Source of the DNA: Trichinella spiralis
Lineage: Eukaryota > Nematoda > Enoplea > Trichinellida > Trichinellidae
Reading direction: 5' to 3'
Length of the DNA stretch: 64,000 bases
Assembly (NCBI GenBank): GCA_000181795.3
Contig: CM012955.1
Coordinates: forward strand, 5,376,671 to 5,440,670
Shown: positions 44,561 to 56,079 of the stretch, piece by piece
Layout of the letters: each line of letters opens with the position of its first letter
Position numbering within the stretch: position 1 is the first letter of the stretch
Notes under the pieces: model-generated
Seen by the model: only the letters and a program-made list of their open reading frames with translations
Told to the model about the DNA's origin: nothing
Database searches by the model: none
Program-made: the position numbers and the translations under genes

Positions 44561-47500
44561 TAGCTACAGACTGAGACGCCACCTAGCGACCGTAGATAAC
44601 GACAGCGATGTTGCTTCTTTATCTATCATTTCTTTTGTTCTGCACTGTTTTTGTTTTTTCTAGCCTAAACAAATACAACACGTCGATCGTTGACCACTTT
44701 GTACCTTGAGCACCACCGCCAACAGTACACTTTGGCCGAATGAACGTTGCTAGAAAAAGTTACAGAAAGAAAAAAAAGAAGATCACACCAACTTAACATG
44801 AATTATAGTTGTGTGAATTAATCTATAACAACCAAATTTATATATATATATATATATATATCGGTGACGACAATCAAAATTTGCTTCTTTGAAATAATTA
44901 AAAGTGCACATTTAAAGCATAGCAAATAGTGAGAAAAAAAAATAAATCAACTAGTGCTATAAAAGCGGTCTTGAAATATTTGAATTAATTTCACAGCGTT
45001 TTTAGTGCACATCAAAGTTTTTATGAGCACTATTAAAATTTTTATCAACAGATGTGCTGCTGCTGCTGCTGCAATGCGACATGTATTTCCTTTCGAAATA
45101 TCGCAAAATGAAAAATATGCTTCACAAAACAACACCTGCTCATGGAAATAGTTATATGACAAAAAATAATAAGAAAAGCTTCACGCGTGACAGATTTATG
45201 AGAATCAAGTGATGTGAAAAATTCTGCTTATGCTTTGAAAAATGGACGTTTTGTTGAACATAACAATTTAAAACGTTTTCCCCTTGGATCAGCAAAAAAT
45301 TACGCATCATTTTTGATTTTTTTTTGGTTTGAACAATTGTAATCGAAACTGCTGTGTGCTGCTAATTTATGCTATGTTCACCGAGTGATGAAAAATTGAA
45401 TTTCTAATTTTTTTTCAAATTAAGAATAACGTGTATCAAATAGTGTAAAGCAGAAGAAATGCAAACACCGTTGCAACAAAGCTTCTCTTTCCCACAACGG
45501 TAACTGATTTTGTGGAGTTGCAATGTGTTGAATTTTTTTTTCTTCTTTACAAATTTCATACCATCTCCGAGCATCGATGAGAAAATATGAATGCAAATCG
45601 AAAAGAAGAACAGAAATATAATCACAAGTGAGATTTTGATGAAATGTAGAAAGAAAAGAATTTTATACATTCACCGTAAGTGGGAAAATTTTCGAGATGA
45701 AATTTGTTACTGTTGTCATGCTCAAATTTAAAATTTTATTTCTGCAGAAACTTGCTTTGTTTGATAATGCTAATTAAATGTAAAAAAAGCATAGTTGTCT
45801 GTCTTACTTGTCGTTTTTTTGAGAACGAACAAAATTGTACACGCACAACAAGGTTCTTTGTTGTCAAATATATAGTCTAGTCTGTTTACTTTGATTGGAT
45901 GGATATCCATTTTTCAATTGGCTACAATGAAAAAAAAATTATTAATTATACTACTGCTGTTACTGCTAATAATAATGATGATGATGATGATGAAAATTTT
46001 GTTGACATTTTCAAACAAATTACAATTCTAAATTGATCGTAGTCTTTTAGAGAACAAAAAGATAAGATTTATTCAATTATTAATAAATTGAATATTTGCA
46101 ACATTTGTAATAATATTGTCAAGAATTTTAACTTTCAAATAGTTCATAGTAGAAGAAAAAAGACGAAAAGTTGAAGCTGAAAATGTTTGTATCAATTATT
46201 TTACCTTGGAAATTGCCTTCGTTGTTCGTTTCTGTCCATCGTGAGACAAACAAATAAATTTTCCAAAATTCAACCTTGTCCTTCACACTTACTTTACACA
46301 GGAAAAAGCTTTCAACATTTTTCTTTTTTATCAATGAATATGATGAATGAAAAGCTGGAATCATGTTTGATTTTTGGCACAAAGCAACACAATCAAAAAT
46401 GAACCAATTTAACAGTAAAATATGAAAACACCTCTACACACCCCCACCGACTTCACATCCCATCCCGCCGGCTAGTTGGTTAGGGAAAAATCTTTCGACA
46501 ACTTTCCTTCTGTTGTACACATTCAGTTCTGTGACGCAAACGTGTGACAAATTGACAGTCGTGTATCTTTTTGGGGAAAATTTTAAAACAAATAAACATT
46601 ATCCTAAGCAGAGAGAGAGAGAGAGAAAGGATCGTCGGATGATAAGTACCATGAAATACGGCACTCATCCTTCGATGTGAAATTTTGAAAAAATTTTTTG
46701 ATTATGCGTTTTTCACACGTCAAATTGTTGTTACTGTTGTTCGGTTCCCTGAATTTTTGAACACAACTCTCTTCTGTATATGCATCGCGGTTGTTGGGAT
46801 GCTTTAAACTGGCTGTTTGCCGTTGATTATTGATTGATCCATTCGAAAAGACTCAGCCAACATAACAACAATGAACGAGAGAAAGAGAGAACACACCGTT
46901 TGGAATTTTAGCTTCAAGCCCAAAACGCGTTTCAATCTATATATCATCACGACGACTACTGTGCAAGTAAAACTTCTCTTTTCGCCATTGATAAATTCAA
47001 TTTCTCATTAAATTTTCATCTATATAAACAGTGCGGATCAGTCTGCAAATACGTACATAGAGAAGACACAGAGACAATGTAAGAGAGGGAGGGAGGGAGG
47101 GAATTTTATCACTTTTCCAAATGATCGTCATTGGATTTTATGGTGAAAATTTATTTTCCTTTTGTCCATTTTAATATTCGAATTGCCCTACTGAATGAAA
47201 TGAGCCAATTGTTCATTTCAATATTATACTGTTCGTGAAAAATAAATTTTCTACTAAAATGAAACAAAATGTTCACTGTGAAACTGTAATTATCCATCTG
47301 CATATATCACACGAAACCCCCACTCAGTCAGCCGACATTAACTTTGGATTTGATTTTTTTTTCTTATTTAAATAAATAAAATACCGAGATTTTGATTTCA
47401 AATCAATGAAAAACAGAACATTACTATTAATAGATGTTGTTGTTTCAGCGTTTTGGTTTGATATAATTGTTCATATTGTCCAAAAAAGTTGCTCTGAGAG

Positions 47501-49112
47501 AACAACAACCCTCGTTCTGGTTGCTTGCCATCAGTGTAACTATAATACATATATGGAACATTTAAAAATTTTAAGTCAAAAAATAAACTTGAAAAAAAGA
47601 AAAAAAGCAAACACCAACAGAATGGAAAAAAAGCTCTATCCGTCCTTACCGTTGATCCATTGATGATTTTAATTAAGTGGGTGAATTTTCAACGAAATGA
47701 CAATGAACATTATTGGGTTGAAATTATTCAACCAAACTGTGCTTGTTTGTGAGTAAATAAACGAATTAGGAATAATAAAATCGAAATGTTGAAAACAAAG
47801 CAAAGTGGAAGTAAATATTTCAAAGAAGGAGAAAGAAAGAAAGAAAGAAAGAAAGAAAGGTACTTCTTTTTACTTTTCTCGTTCCTTGTCACTTTGTCTA
47901 CCGTGTTGCTGTGCTCGAGTTGAAGAATAAAATAAAGTAAATAACAGTAATAATAATAATAATAATAATAATATTCATATAATGAAACGAATAAAATTCC
48001 AGTGCCAGAAGTTGAATTTGCATCTAAACGGCACACTAAGATGTGTCAGCAACACTGCACTGTACAACATGAAACACACTGACCGCCAGCCACCAGTCGT
48101 CAGCTGAGGTCTTTTTAAAATTAAGCACAGCAAATGAAGAAATCAAGGCACTGTTCTTGCGGTTGACAAATATGATGATACAGATAAAAAATTAATATTT
48201 TCAAAGAAAAAAAACAGTACGCTGACTAGTTCACAGAACATACATCCATGCATGCAAAGATGGATGGATGGATGGATAGATGTTTGCAAAGAGAACAAGC
48301 GACAGGTGAGAAACTAGGAAACAAGAGCAGTATTTGATTAAATAATACTCGACTGATGACGAAACGATGCTTGCTTGCTTGCAGCAGCAGTGCACAGTAT
48401 TTTGCTTTTCAGCAGCTAGCCAGTCACTTTTCTGTTGACCGAATTGTGTGTGACATTCCAGATGGATAGATATTTTCTTTTTTCATCTTCTTCCATCCAC
48501 CTTTCCAATACTTTTTTTACACACAGCACGCTTCATCAGATCCACAACCGAAGCCCGAAACATGCAGCACAGCATGTGTTCGTTGCATTCTTTCTTCTGT
48601 TCACAATTGGTCGGTATATTTATTAATATACATATATTTTTTTTGTTTTTCTCAGTCTCTTCTCACTTTCTCTCTTCTCTCATCTTTCTCTTTATACTGA
48701 GATGATGCTTGTTGGTTGATAAAAGTGCAAGCATTACATCTAGTCATTCATAATAATAATAATAGTAGTAGTATTAACAACAACAATAGTAGTAGTAGTA
48801 GTAGTAGTAGGAGTAGGAGTAGTAATAGTAGATAATAGTAGTAGTAGAGTAGCAGCTACATTTTGCAAACACTTCGTCGTCCAAGACAATTGCTTTACAA
48901 AGTGGGCAAGGATAAAACAAATGCTTTCAAATATCAAATAAAGATTAATATAATATATGCTCTCTGCGACCAGCTTGCGCTCAAATAATTAAATAAGTAA
49001 ACGCCAAAAACGGTCGGTAAAAAATACCAGTCTGAGTAGAGGTTTAAAACAACAGCCAAAAAAAGCAAAAACGAGAGGCGCATTGTGTGAAAGGCACGAC
49101 CGGGCCGGCCCA
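44561..49112. other. intergenic region between TEAD and Hedgehog promoter, microsatellite-rich
   Basis: No gene supported. Simple repeats: (TA)n 44838-44861, (GAT)n about 45975-45993, (GA)n about 46610-46626, (GAAA)n 47830-47860, (TAA)n 47946-47974, (GATG)n about 48258-48278, and an (AGT)n-rich tract 48751-48850. Regulatory DNA for Hedgehog is likely in here but cannot be identified from sequence alone. Confidence 0.55.
48751..48850. repeat. (AGT)n / (TAG)n imperfect trinucleotide tract
   Basis: About 100 bp dominated by AGT/TAG with a few GAG and AAT units, 260 bp downstream of the TEAD stop. On the minus strand it reads as ACT repeats. Confidence 0.85.
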
Positions 49113-50946
49113 CTATTTTGTGGTGTGAGTCAGTCGATAAACCCGATGCTGCGACCCATCTCCATCAGAAATTTCAAACACAAACGCAATGCACAGTAAC
49201 GTTTCTTGTGTTTCTTTCGTAGTCACCAGCTAAAGAAAGTAGTGGGAAAATGAGCAAAATTTAAAATATCGTCCATAACCAGGCGGACGAGTCAATCCAA
49301 TCCCAACGCGACTACCCAAAAAAAACCCCACCCCAACCTTCATCACGTACCTGTAAAATTGTAAAATTTTCCAAAACGCTGTTCATCATGTAACGTTCTG
49401 GCAACTTTTTCAGCTTGTGAATAAAATTGTTCATATATTCACACATCGGTGAACGCGTGATGCGATAAACCAGACGACCCTTTTCAAATTTCGGATATTC
49501 GTGCTGCAACGAAAGAACAGTCTTAGAAACGATATGAATTATCTGCAAATTCTGCAAAGCTTTATATATACTTTTTACCTCTACTTTTTCGACAACTTGT
49601 TTACCAAATGAGCAAACTTTGGTCGACACACTAATCGTCATAGTTTCATTGCTTTCATACCTGAAATTCAGGAAAATTTGGTGTAATTCGACAATCACTG
49701 TTTCTCATCCTCCCCCACCCCACCCCATCTCTCCGCTTGCTTATTATACCTGCTGTCGACAGCGAACAGTGCAGCCTGTTCATCAGGGACGTTAAAGCTT
49801 ACATCGGCCCAGAATTTCACTAGAAAGAATGCATTTTGCGGCCCTCGTTCGTAGAGTTCGCGCAAGCCCGTTTTTCCAGAGGGGAATTTGTCAAATACTT
49901 GAGATATGTCGATTGCCTGAAACAGTGGAATCAATTGATTGTCGATTCGCTGATTGAAGCTGAAATTTTCAAATTCCAACAAACTTCGAGCAGAGGATCC
50001 GCATGAGTGACTGCACTGCTGATACGTACCAGCTCGTGACGCCTGGTTGGGTCGGCAGGGTTTGGTAAGCAGTATGCGCTGAAATCGCACAACCTGAAAA
50101 ATGGAAGAAAATTCGTCATATTTTCACCAAACATACTGAAGTTGGCAAAATATATACCTGATCCTGGGACTGCACACCGTTCGCCCTTCCCAAACTGGCG
50201 TGAGGGCGTGCTGGGCTGTCAACGAAAGAGACCCGGGCGAGTAGCCGGCCAATGAAACTGGGGTGGGTCTCTGAAAGGTGTAATTGACAGCCGCAGCCGC
50301 CGCGGCAGCCGCCGCCGCGGTGGGATTCATTGGACTGAACGGTTTGACGTCGGCCACGTCGCCAGGCGAAGCCCCACTGACCAGCGGATTCGCCAACGTG
50401 GTCGAAGGGGGCGGAGAGAAACCCGGTTGCCAAAACGAAGGAGCAGCACCGTAAAGGCCGGTCAAACCGGCGGCCGTAATTTTGCTGTGCATCGGACTCA
50501 TGCTGACAATTTGGGCGCTGCTCATGTTGCTCAAGTTGTTCAACGCTTTTTCCTTAGCACCGTGTTCCTAGAAAATCGAGACAAATTTTCTCTTTCACCA
50601 CTTTCACATATTATTCACAATTCGACGACAAACTGCAAATTCCAACAACGCCGCCACACCCCCAAAATACAGATACAACAACAACAACAACAACAACAAC
50701 TTGAACATTCCACAACTTTTGAAATTTACAGTTATATAGCTAAAAATTTCCCTTTTTCTTTTACATTGTTTTTTTCAATGTGTACTAGGATTTTTTATAA
50801 AAAAAAGAAATGTTCATCATGTGTATATAATTTTATATCAACCGACAAAATCAATAAAAACTTTTGTTTTTCATGTGAAAAAGTGAAAAAGAAAAAATAC
50901 AATACACTGCATATATATACATATCGTACGTTTGGACACGTACTGA

Positions 50947-50988
<42 letters not shown>

Positions 50989-53900
50989 TTATATTTATGA
51001 ATAAATAATACAGAATTTGGACAATTTTCATTACTGATACCTTCATTTGAAACTACGTGAAATGGTGGAAAAAGAAAACTTGATACTGCTATTGGAAATT
51101 ATTGAAAATTACTGAAAAGTGTAAAACAACAAGTCGGGAAAATATTCAAAAATTCAAAACAGACATTTTAACGTACGTAGAACAGTGGCTGTTCTTGTTG
51201 TTGCTGTTGTTAGTTGCAAAAACGTGATTCAGCTGTTACAGACGACGGTTAGCGTACGAGTAGAAGAATTCAATGGGAATTTAAATTTAAAAATACGATC
51301 AACATGCGGTTGCGAGAACATCTTCAGCCGCATACTGTATGTAAAATTCTAGGAGGAGGGAAGGAAAGAGGGGCGGGGCTGAGGGGGAGGGGAATGCGCT
51401 CGCCGAACGAACGTTGTTATCTCTTAATTAATTAGACGATTCGACAAAACGCACTGTCGCGTGGAATAATTTTGCAACGATATGAATCGATTGGCCAGAA
51501 TAAAATATTAAAATAATAAATTGAACAATAGGAACAGGTCGAATAGAAAAAAAAATGCTATCCATCAGCATCACAAGAGAACAAGTGTGTGTGTGTAGTT
51601 TTATGAAAAAAAAGGCTGTACCTTCAGTTTAGCGCTCAATTCTCGAGCTTTTTTCCTTGCCAAAACTTGAATATGCGAAGACACCTGTTTTCTTGTTCTC
51701 GTTTTGCCCGTACGCAGCTTGATGTACCGTGCGATGAGTTCATTTCGACCTGTACAAAGCAAAAATTTAAATTTAAAAAAAAGAAAGAAATTCAAATATT
51801 ACTACAACAACACCAACAATTACTACTACCACTCAATCCAAAGTAATAGAAACGTGTGATAAAAAAGCAATTGACTGACATCAACGATACATATCATTAT
51901 CATTATTATTAAATTCATTCAAACAATGACAATAAACGTTTGTAACAAAGGGCATATTTGAATTTCACGCGAAAAATCAAGTTCCAATATTGAAGGCGGT
52001 TTTTTTCGAAAAAAAATTTTTTTTCTTTGCATTTCTTACTGTAAAAAAACCGATGCGTGCAGTGGAATTTCAAGCACATTAGAATTTTTTCCATTTCATT
52101 CATTGTCAATTGTTGTTGTTTTTGGTTCTTGAATATTATTTTTTCTCTATCTCTTATTAATTTCACAATTTCGTGAAAAACAAAAAAGAAAAACCACCTA
52201 CAGTAATCGAATCGAAATGTATTATAATTTTTCGTTGAATTGTCAACAATAATTGATTGATAACTTTGAACGTAAAAAGCGATCCGTTTTATTACTTGAC
52301 AATGACCTGACAGTGAAAACAAGATGACACGTGGAAAAGATGTTTGTAAGGACAAATAGACGATTTCGATTGACAATAAATTAATGAATGATAAGATTGT
52401 AATAAAAGAGTAAATGAATGAATAAATAAATAAATAAGTTGTAAAGTAGAAAAAGTCTCAGATAAGAGTATGAATCACGCAACAACAATGAAGCAAGAAG
52501 TGATGGTTTGATTTAATTTTTTTTTTAAAAAAATACGATGCAATTTAAATTTGAACGATGAAATGTAAATTTGTTGTTGACGTCGTCAATAAAAATGTCC
52601 CATCATTGCCCCCGCCCCGTCGAGATGTTGAAAACAGAACGAAACAGTTGAATGAAGAAAATTTTCCATTTTTTACGAAGATTATCGTCGTCGTTCGTCA
52701 GTCAGATATTGTGAGAATTAATTTTACACTGTTGGATTAGAATTTGCTTTTTTTGCTGTTGAAAAGATGCAAATGTTGTACGTGTGCATTGATGGAGATT
52801 TTTCCAGATTCCCATTTCCACCAGGTACGGGATATTTGTCGTCAGCAGCAATAAAGAGTGAGTGGAGAGGGAAAAGAAAAGAAATGATGCGAGTGATTCA
52901 TCGAGTGAATTAAGCCCTCCGACCGTGAGCAGCTGGGTAAAGCTGAGGACGACCGGTGCAGAGTCGAGGTCAGAACGTCGACTTCACGTACACCTGGACA
53001 CCAGTATACGATGCCAAGGTCGAAATTAATCGCTACTGCAAACATGGCCGACCGCTTGGAATTGAACATTTCTGCAAGGAAAAACAAAAGAAACCAAAAA
53101 AAAAAACCACCCACCAACACTAGTCGAACGTCGTTGCGGAAACGTGTGGTATTTTCATTTTGTCTGAATACATTAACCAAATCACTTTTGTCATCAAAAA
53201 ATTTCCATACTCTCTACCAACGTACAGATCATAATAATAATAAGAATAAGAATAACAAATGGACAATAACAGAAGATGAAAAGAATGAATAATTTGGACT
53301 AGATTGTACAAATTGTGAGGATTCTTCTCCTCCAACTACATACAGTAAACAACAAAGCGATTGAACGCCACAACTAATAACAGTCAGTCATCGACCTTTT
53401 CACCCAGTCCACAGCAGACAACGCATATTAATAAACACTGATTTGGTAGTTGGAAAAGATTGAATCGAAAATTCAACGCGTCCCATTTTTGATTATCAAA
53501 AGAAAAAATTATCCATAATTTTATCGTCAGGATAAACCGCGGAAAAGAAAAAATAATTATGAGAAATAGAAGAGAGAATATTTTTCAATTGCAAATAAAA
53601 TTTGTTGTTAATTTTAAAAGAAAACTGTGAAATAAAATAACACTAATTTCCCCAGTATCTTGTCATTATTGTCTATTAATAAATGTAACAACATTTCAAC
53701 GACCACCCTCTGGGGAAGAAAATTACGAATCTCTGCGTGGGCGTATATTTATTTATTTGTTTATTTAAATGTTCCAATGTCACCTTTGATGTGGTGTGTC
53801 GAAGTGTTGAACAGGAACATTCGGTTGACCAAATTTTCATTTATGCAACATTTCGATAATTTATAGACTGCAGTAACAGGACAGTGAAAAGAAAATAAAA

Positions 53901-55388
53901 TCATTGAACGAAGACGAATATAAGAGAAAATTCGAATCACACATATGATAAATAATAGAATATCGGTGCAATTTAATACGACCAAATCGTTCGTATGTTG
54001 GTTGTTGTTGTTGTTGTTGAAAATCATTTCTTCTCCATTGTACAACAACAAATAATTCACAACTTTTTCACACGTCATAAATAATTTAAAACTTGACAAT
54101 AAGAAGAAATGTGAAAGAAGAAGATGTTCGTTTACTTTTCTTTTTGTGCTTTTAACTTTCCCACAAACTAATGTCCATTGTATGCGTGTGGTGGAAAAAT
54201 TCCAACGTGGATAAATTTGCATTTCTTTCAGTTTTTTTTTAAAAAAAATATTCTTTCATACTTGAATAAATCGACTGGAAAAGGAAGTAGAAATCAAAAA
54301 CAAATAAAAAAGTACAAAAAATTGTCTTTTCAAACTTCACATTCCAAATGTACATTTCCTTCGAGTAAACAACAGATGCTGACGATGATGACGGTGGACA
54401 GAAAATTACCGTCTTTTTCATTTTATACAAAATATTAAAACCAATCAATCTAAATAAATCATTACCCAATGTGAGCAGCAAAAAACAACAACAACACCCT
54501 CAGTCCGTCCTCAGTCTTTGTTTATGGTTTTTTTTCTTTAAAAAAATATCCAATTATAATTAATTGAATTGAAATTGGAAAAGATGTGAAAAATAGCAAC
54601 AGAAAACCGACCATCGCATGAATCATGAATAAAAATTATGACCTCAAGTTGAAGAACAAACGTGCCAACCTCTTGACCGCGAAACAGACAAGTAAAGTAA
54701 CAACAAGCCACCACCCCCTTTTTCCAAAAGCAACCGGTCGTCGCCGGTAGCTGCAAGCGGTTAAATTATATATCAGAAGAGATGATGAGTCAACTTTTGA
54801 AATTATCAGCAGAAAATTAACGAAAATAAAATTACAAAGAAAATATTATACAATCACCAACAATTGCGCGCACACACACACACACATACCGTACATTTTT
54901 CCTTCTTCGGATAGGATAATCTTACGTCGTCCGCATGGTGGATAAATGGCCAACGCTTCTTGAAACGACTGTTCAATATCCGGGGACCATACCCCTTCGG
55001 CGTCCGTAGCTGCGGGAGAAATGGAATCCGGCAAACCGACGCCGCCATTATTGTTCGTATTCGTATTGGTATTACCTGTACCGTCAGTGTTGTTGTTGGC
55101 GTTGGCGTTGGCGTTGGTGTTGGCGTTGCCGACGCCGGCCGTGGTAGAAATGATCGGATCCACGCGCGATCCGTTACCATTGACAGTAATACCACTGTGA
55201 CCGGATCCCTGAGAACCGTTGGACAGCGGACTGCTGTGGGATGTGGACCAGTCGGACGATTCGGCCGTGGACATTTTCGATTCAACAATCCCAGCGGAAT
55301 CTACGTCGACTCGAGTAGCCGAAGCGTACAGGGGGTTGTTATCGCGTTTTCCACCGCGACCATCTGCCTTCACCAGTGCAGCATTCAT
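49113..55388 (-). CDS. TEAD: TEAD/Scalloped transcription factor, eight coding exons
   Basis: Minus-strand exons 55388-54890, 51749-51622, 50567-50158, 50093-49985, 49916-49750, 49660-49579, 49503-49351 and 49229-49113 join in frame to about 554 aa. TEAD proteins bind MCAT sites and are the DNA-binding partners of YAP/Yorkie in the Hippo pathway. The TEA domain (about 129-204) is nearly identical to vertebrate TEAD1: [20 protein letters not shown], then [20 protein letters not shown] and [15 protein letters not shown]. The C-terminal YAP-binding domain (about 347-554) is complete: [69 protein letters not shown], and [14 protein letters not shown]...QHRVYRL. Unusual: a 128-aa N-terminal extension with Asn/Ala/Thr repeats (family usually about 30), and an Ala run of about 11 in the linker. 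Exon 1 begins at an acceptor 5 nt before the ATG, so at least one leader exon lies upstream. Intron 6 (75 bp) has no stop in frame. Confidence 0.97.
50568..51621 (-). other. TEAD intron 2 with simple repeats
   Basis: About 1.05 kb. Contains (AAC)n at 50675-50700 and (TA)n at about 50950-50992. No nested gene supported. Confidence 0.7.
51750..54889 (-). other. TEAD intron 1, about 3.1 kb
   Basis: AT-rich. Frames within it (51915-52376 minus, 53761-54222 minus, 54178-54438 plus) are low-complexity and unsupported. A GC-richer patch at about 52900-53060 (clustered GACC/CGAC) may be regulatory. Confidence 0.6.
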
Positions 55389-56009
55389 GAAATCTGAAAT
55401 AAAAAGTGGAAAAAATTATTAGAAAAAATTTATATATATATATAGATAATCCAAAGAAAAATAACTTTTGACAACTGCACTACATCACAATGGAAAAACA
55501 GGGGGAGAGAGACAGAGAATAAATAGAAATGAAGATTTGGAAAAGAAGAAAAAGAAGAGCAATGGCAGCAACAGCAACAGCAGCAGCACCAGGTAACAGT
55601 AGACAAGAGACAGACAGTAAATGAAAAAGAGTAAAGATGAAGCGGAGAAAAGTAGAGTGCGACCAGTGCGTTCAGAGCAAACAAAAAACCAAAAAAGCGG
55701 TCAGCCGCGAAGTAAACACGCAAAAACCACCAAAGGCAAAAAAACAAAGAGAATATTATTCCAATATACAGCAGATGATCTGGTGGCAGTAATGATGATG
55801 ATGATGGTGGTGGTGGTGGTGGTGGTGGTGGTGGCATTTGGGAATGGGTAGAGGGAGGGGCAGGATAGGATCCCGCTGTATGACACCGTCGTACGCGCAA
55901 GAAACGCGGGAGTGGCCGAAATGTCGGCATCTTGTCTCACCCAAGACCAACCGGATTCGATTTAATCGAACCAACGTGGCAACATCAGCAACCTGTGGAA
56001 ACTGGTTGC

Positions 56010-56010
<1 letters not shown>

Positions 56011-56040
<30 letters not shown>

Positions 56041-56079
56041 ATGAATGAATGAATGAATGAATAAATGAATGAATGAAGT
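56011..56079. repeat. compound (ATC)n-(AATG)n microsatellite
   Basis: CATCAT triplets (about ten) pass directly into AATG/AATA tetramers (about nine). Confidence 0.9.

Noticed and set aside
44838-50992. Several (TA)n and (GAAA)n arrays considered as CRISPR-like or satellite arrays
   Set aside because: They are plain microsatellites without spacers, and the genome is animal nuclear DNA.
54846-55397. Frames in both strands overlapping TEAD exon 1 (for example a Val-Gly repeat on the plus strand)
   Set aside because: Shadows of the Asn/Ala/Thr-rich coding tract; the TEA domain fixes the real frame.
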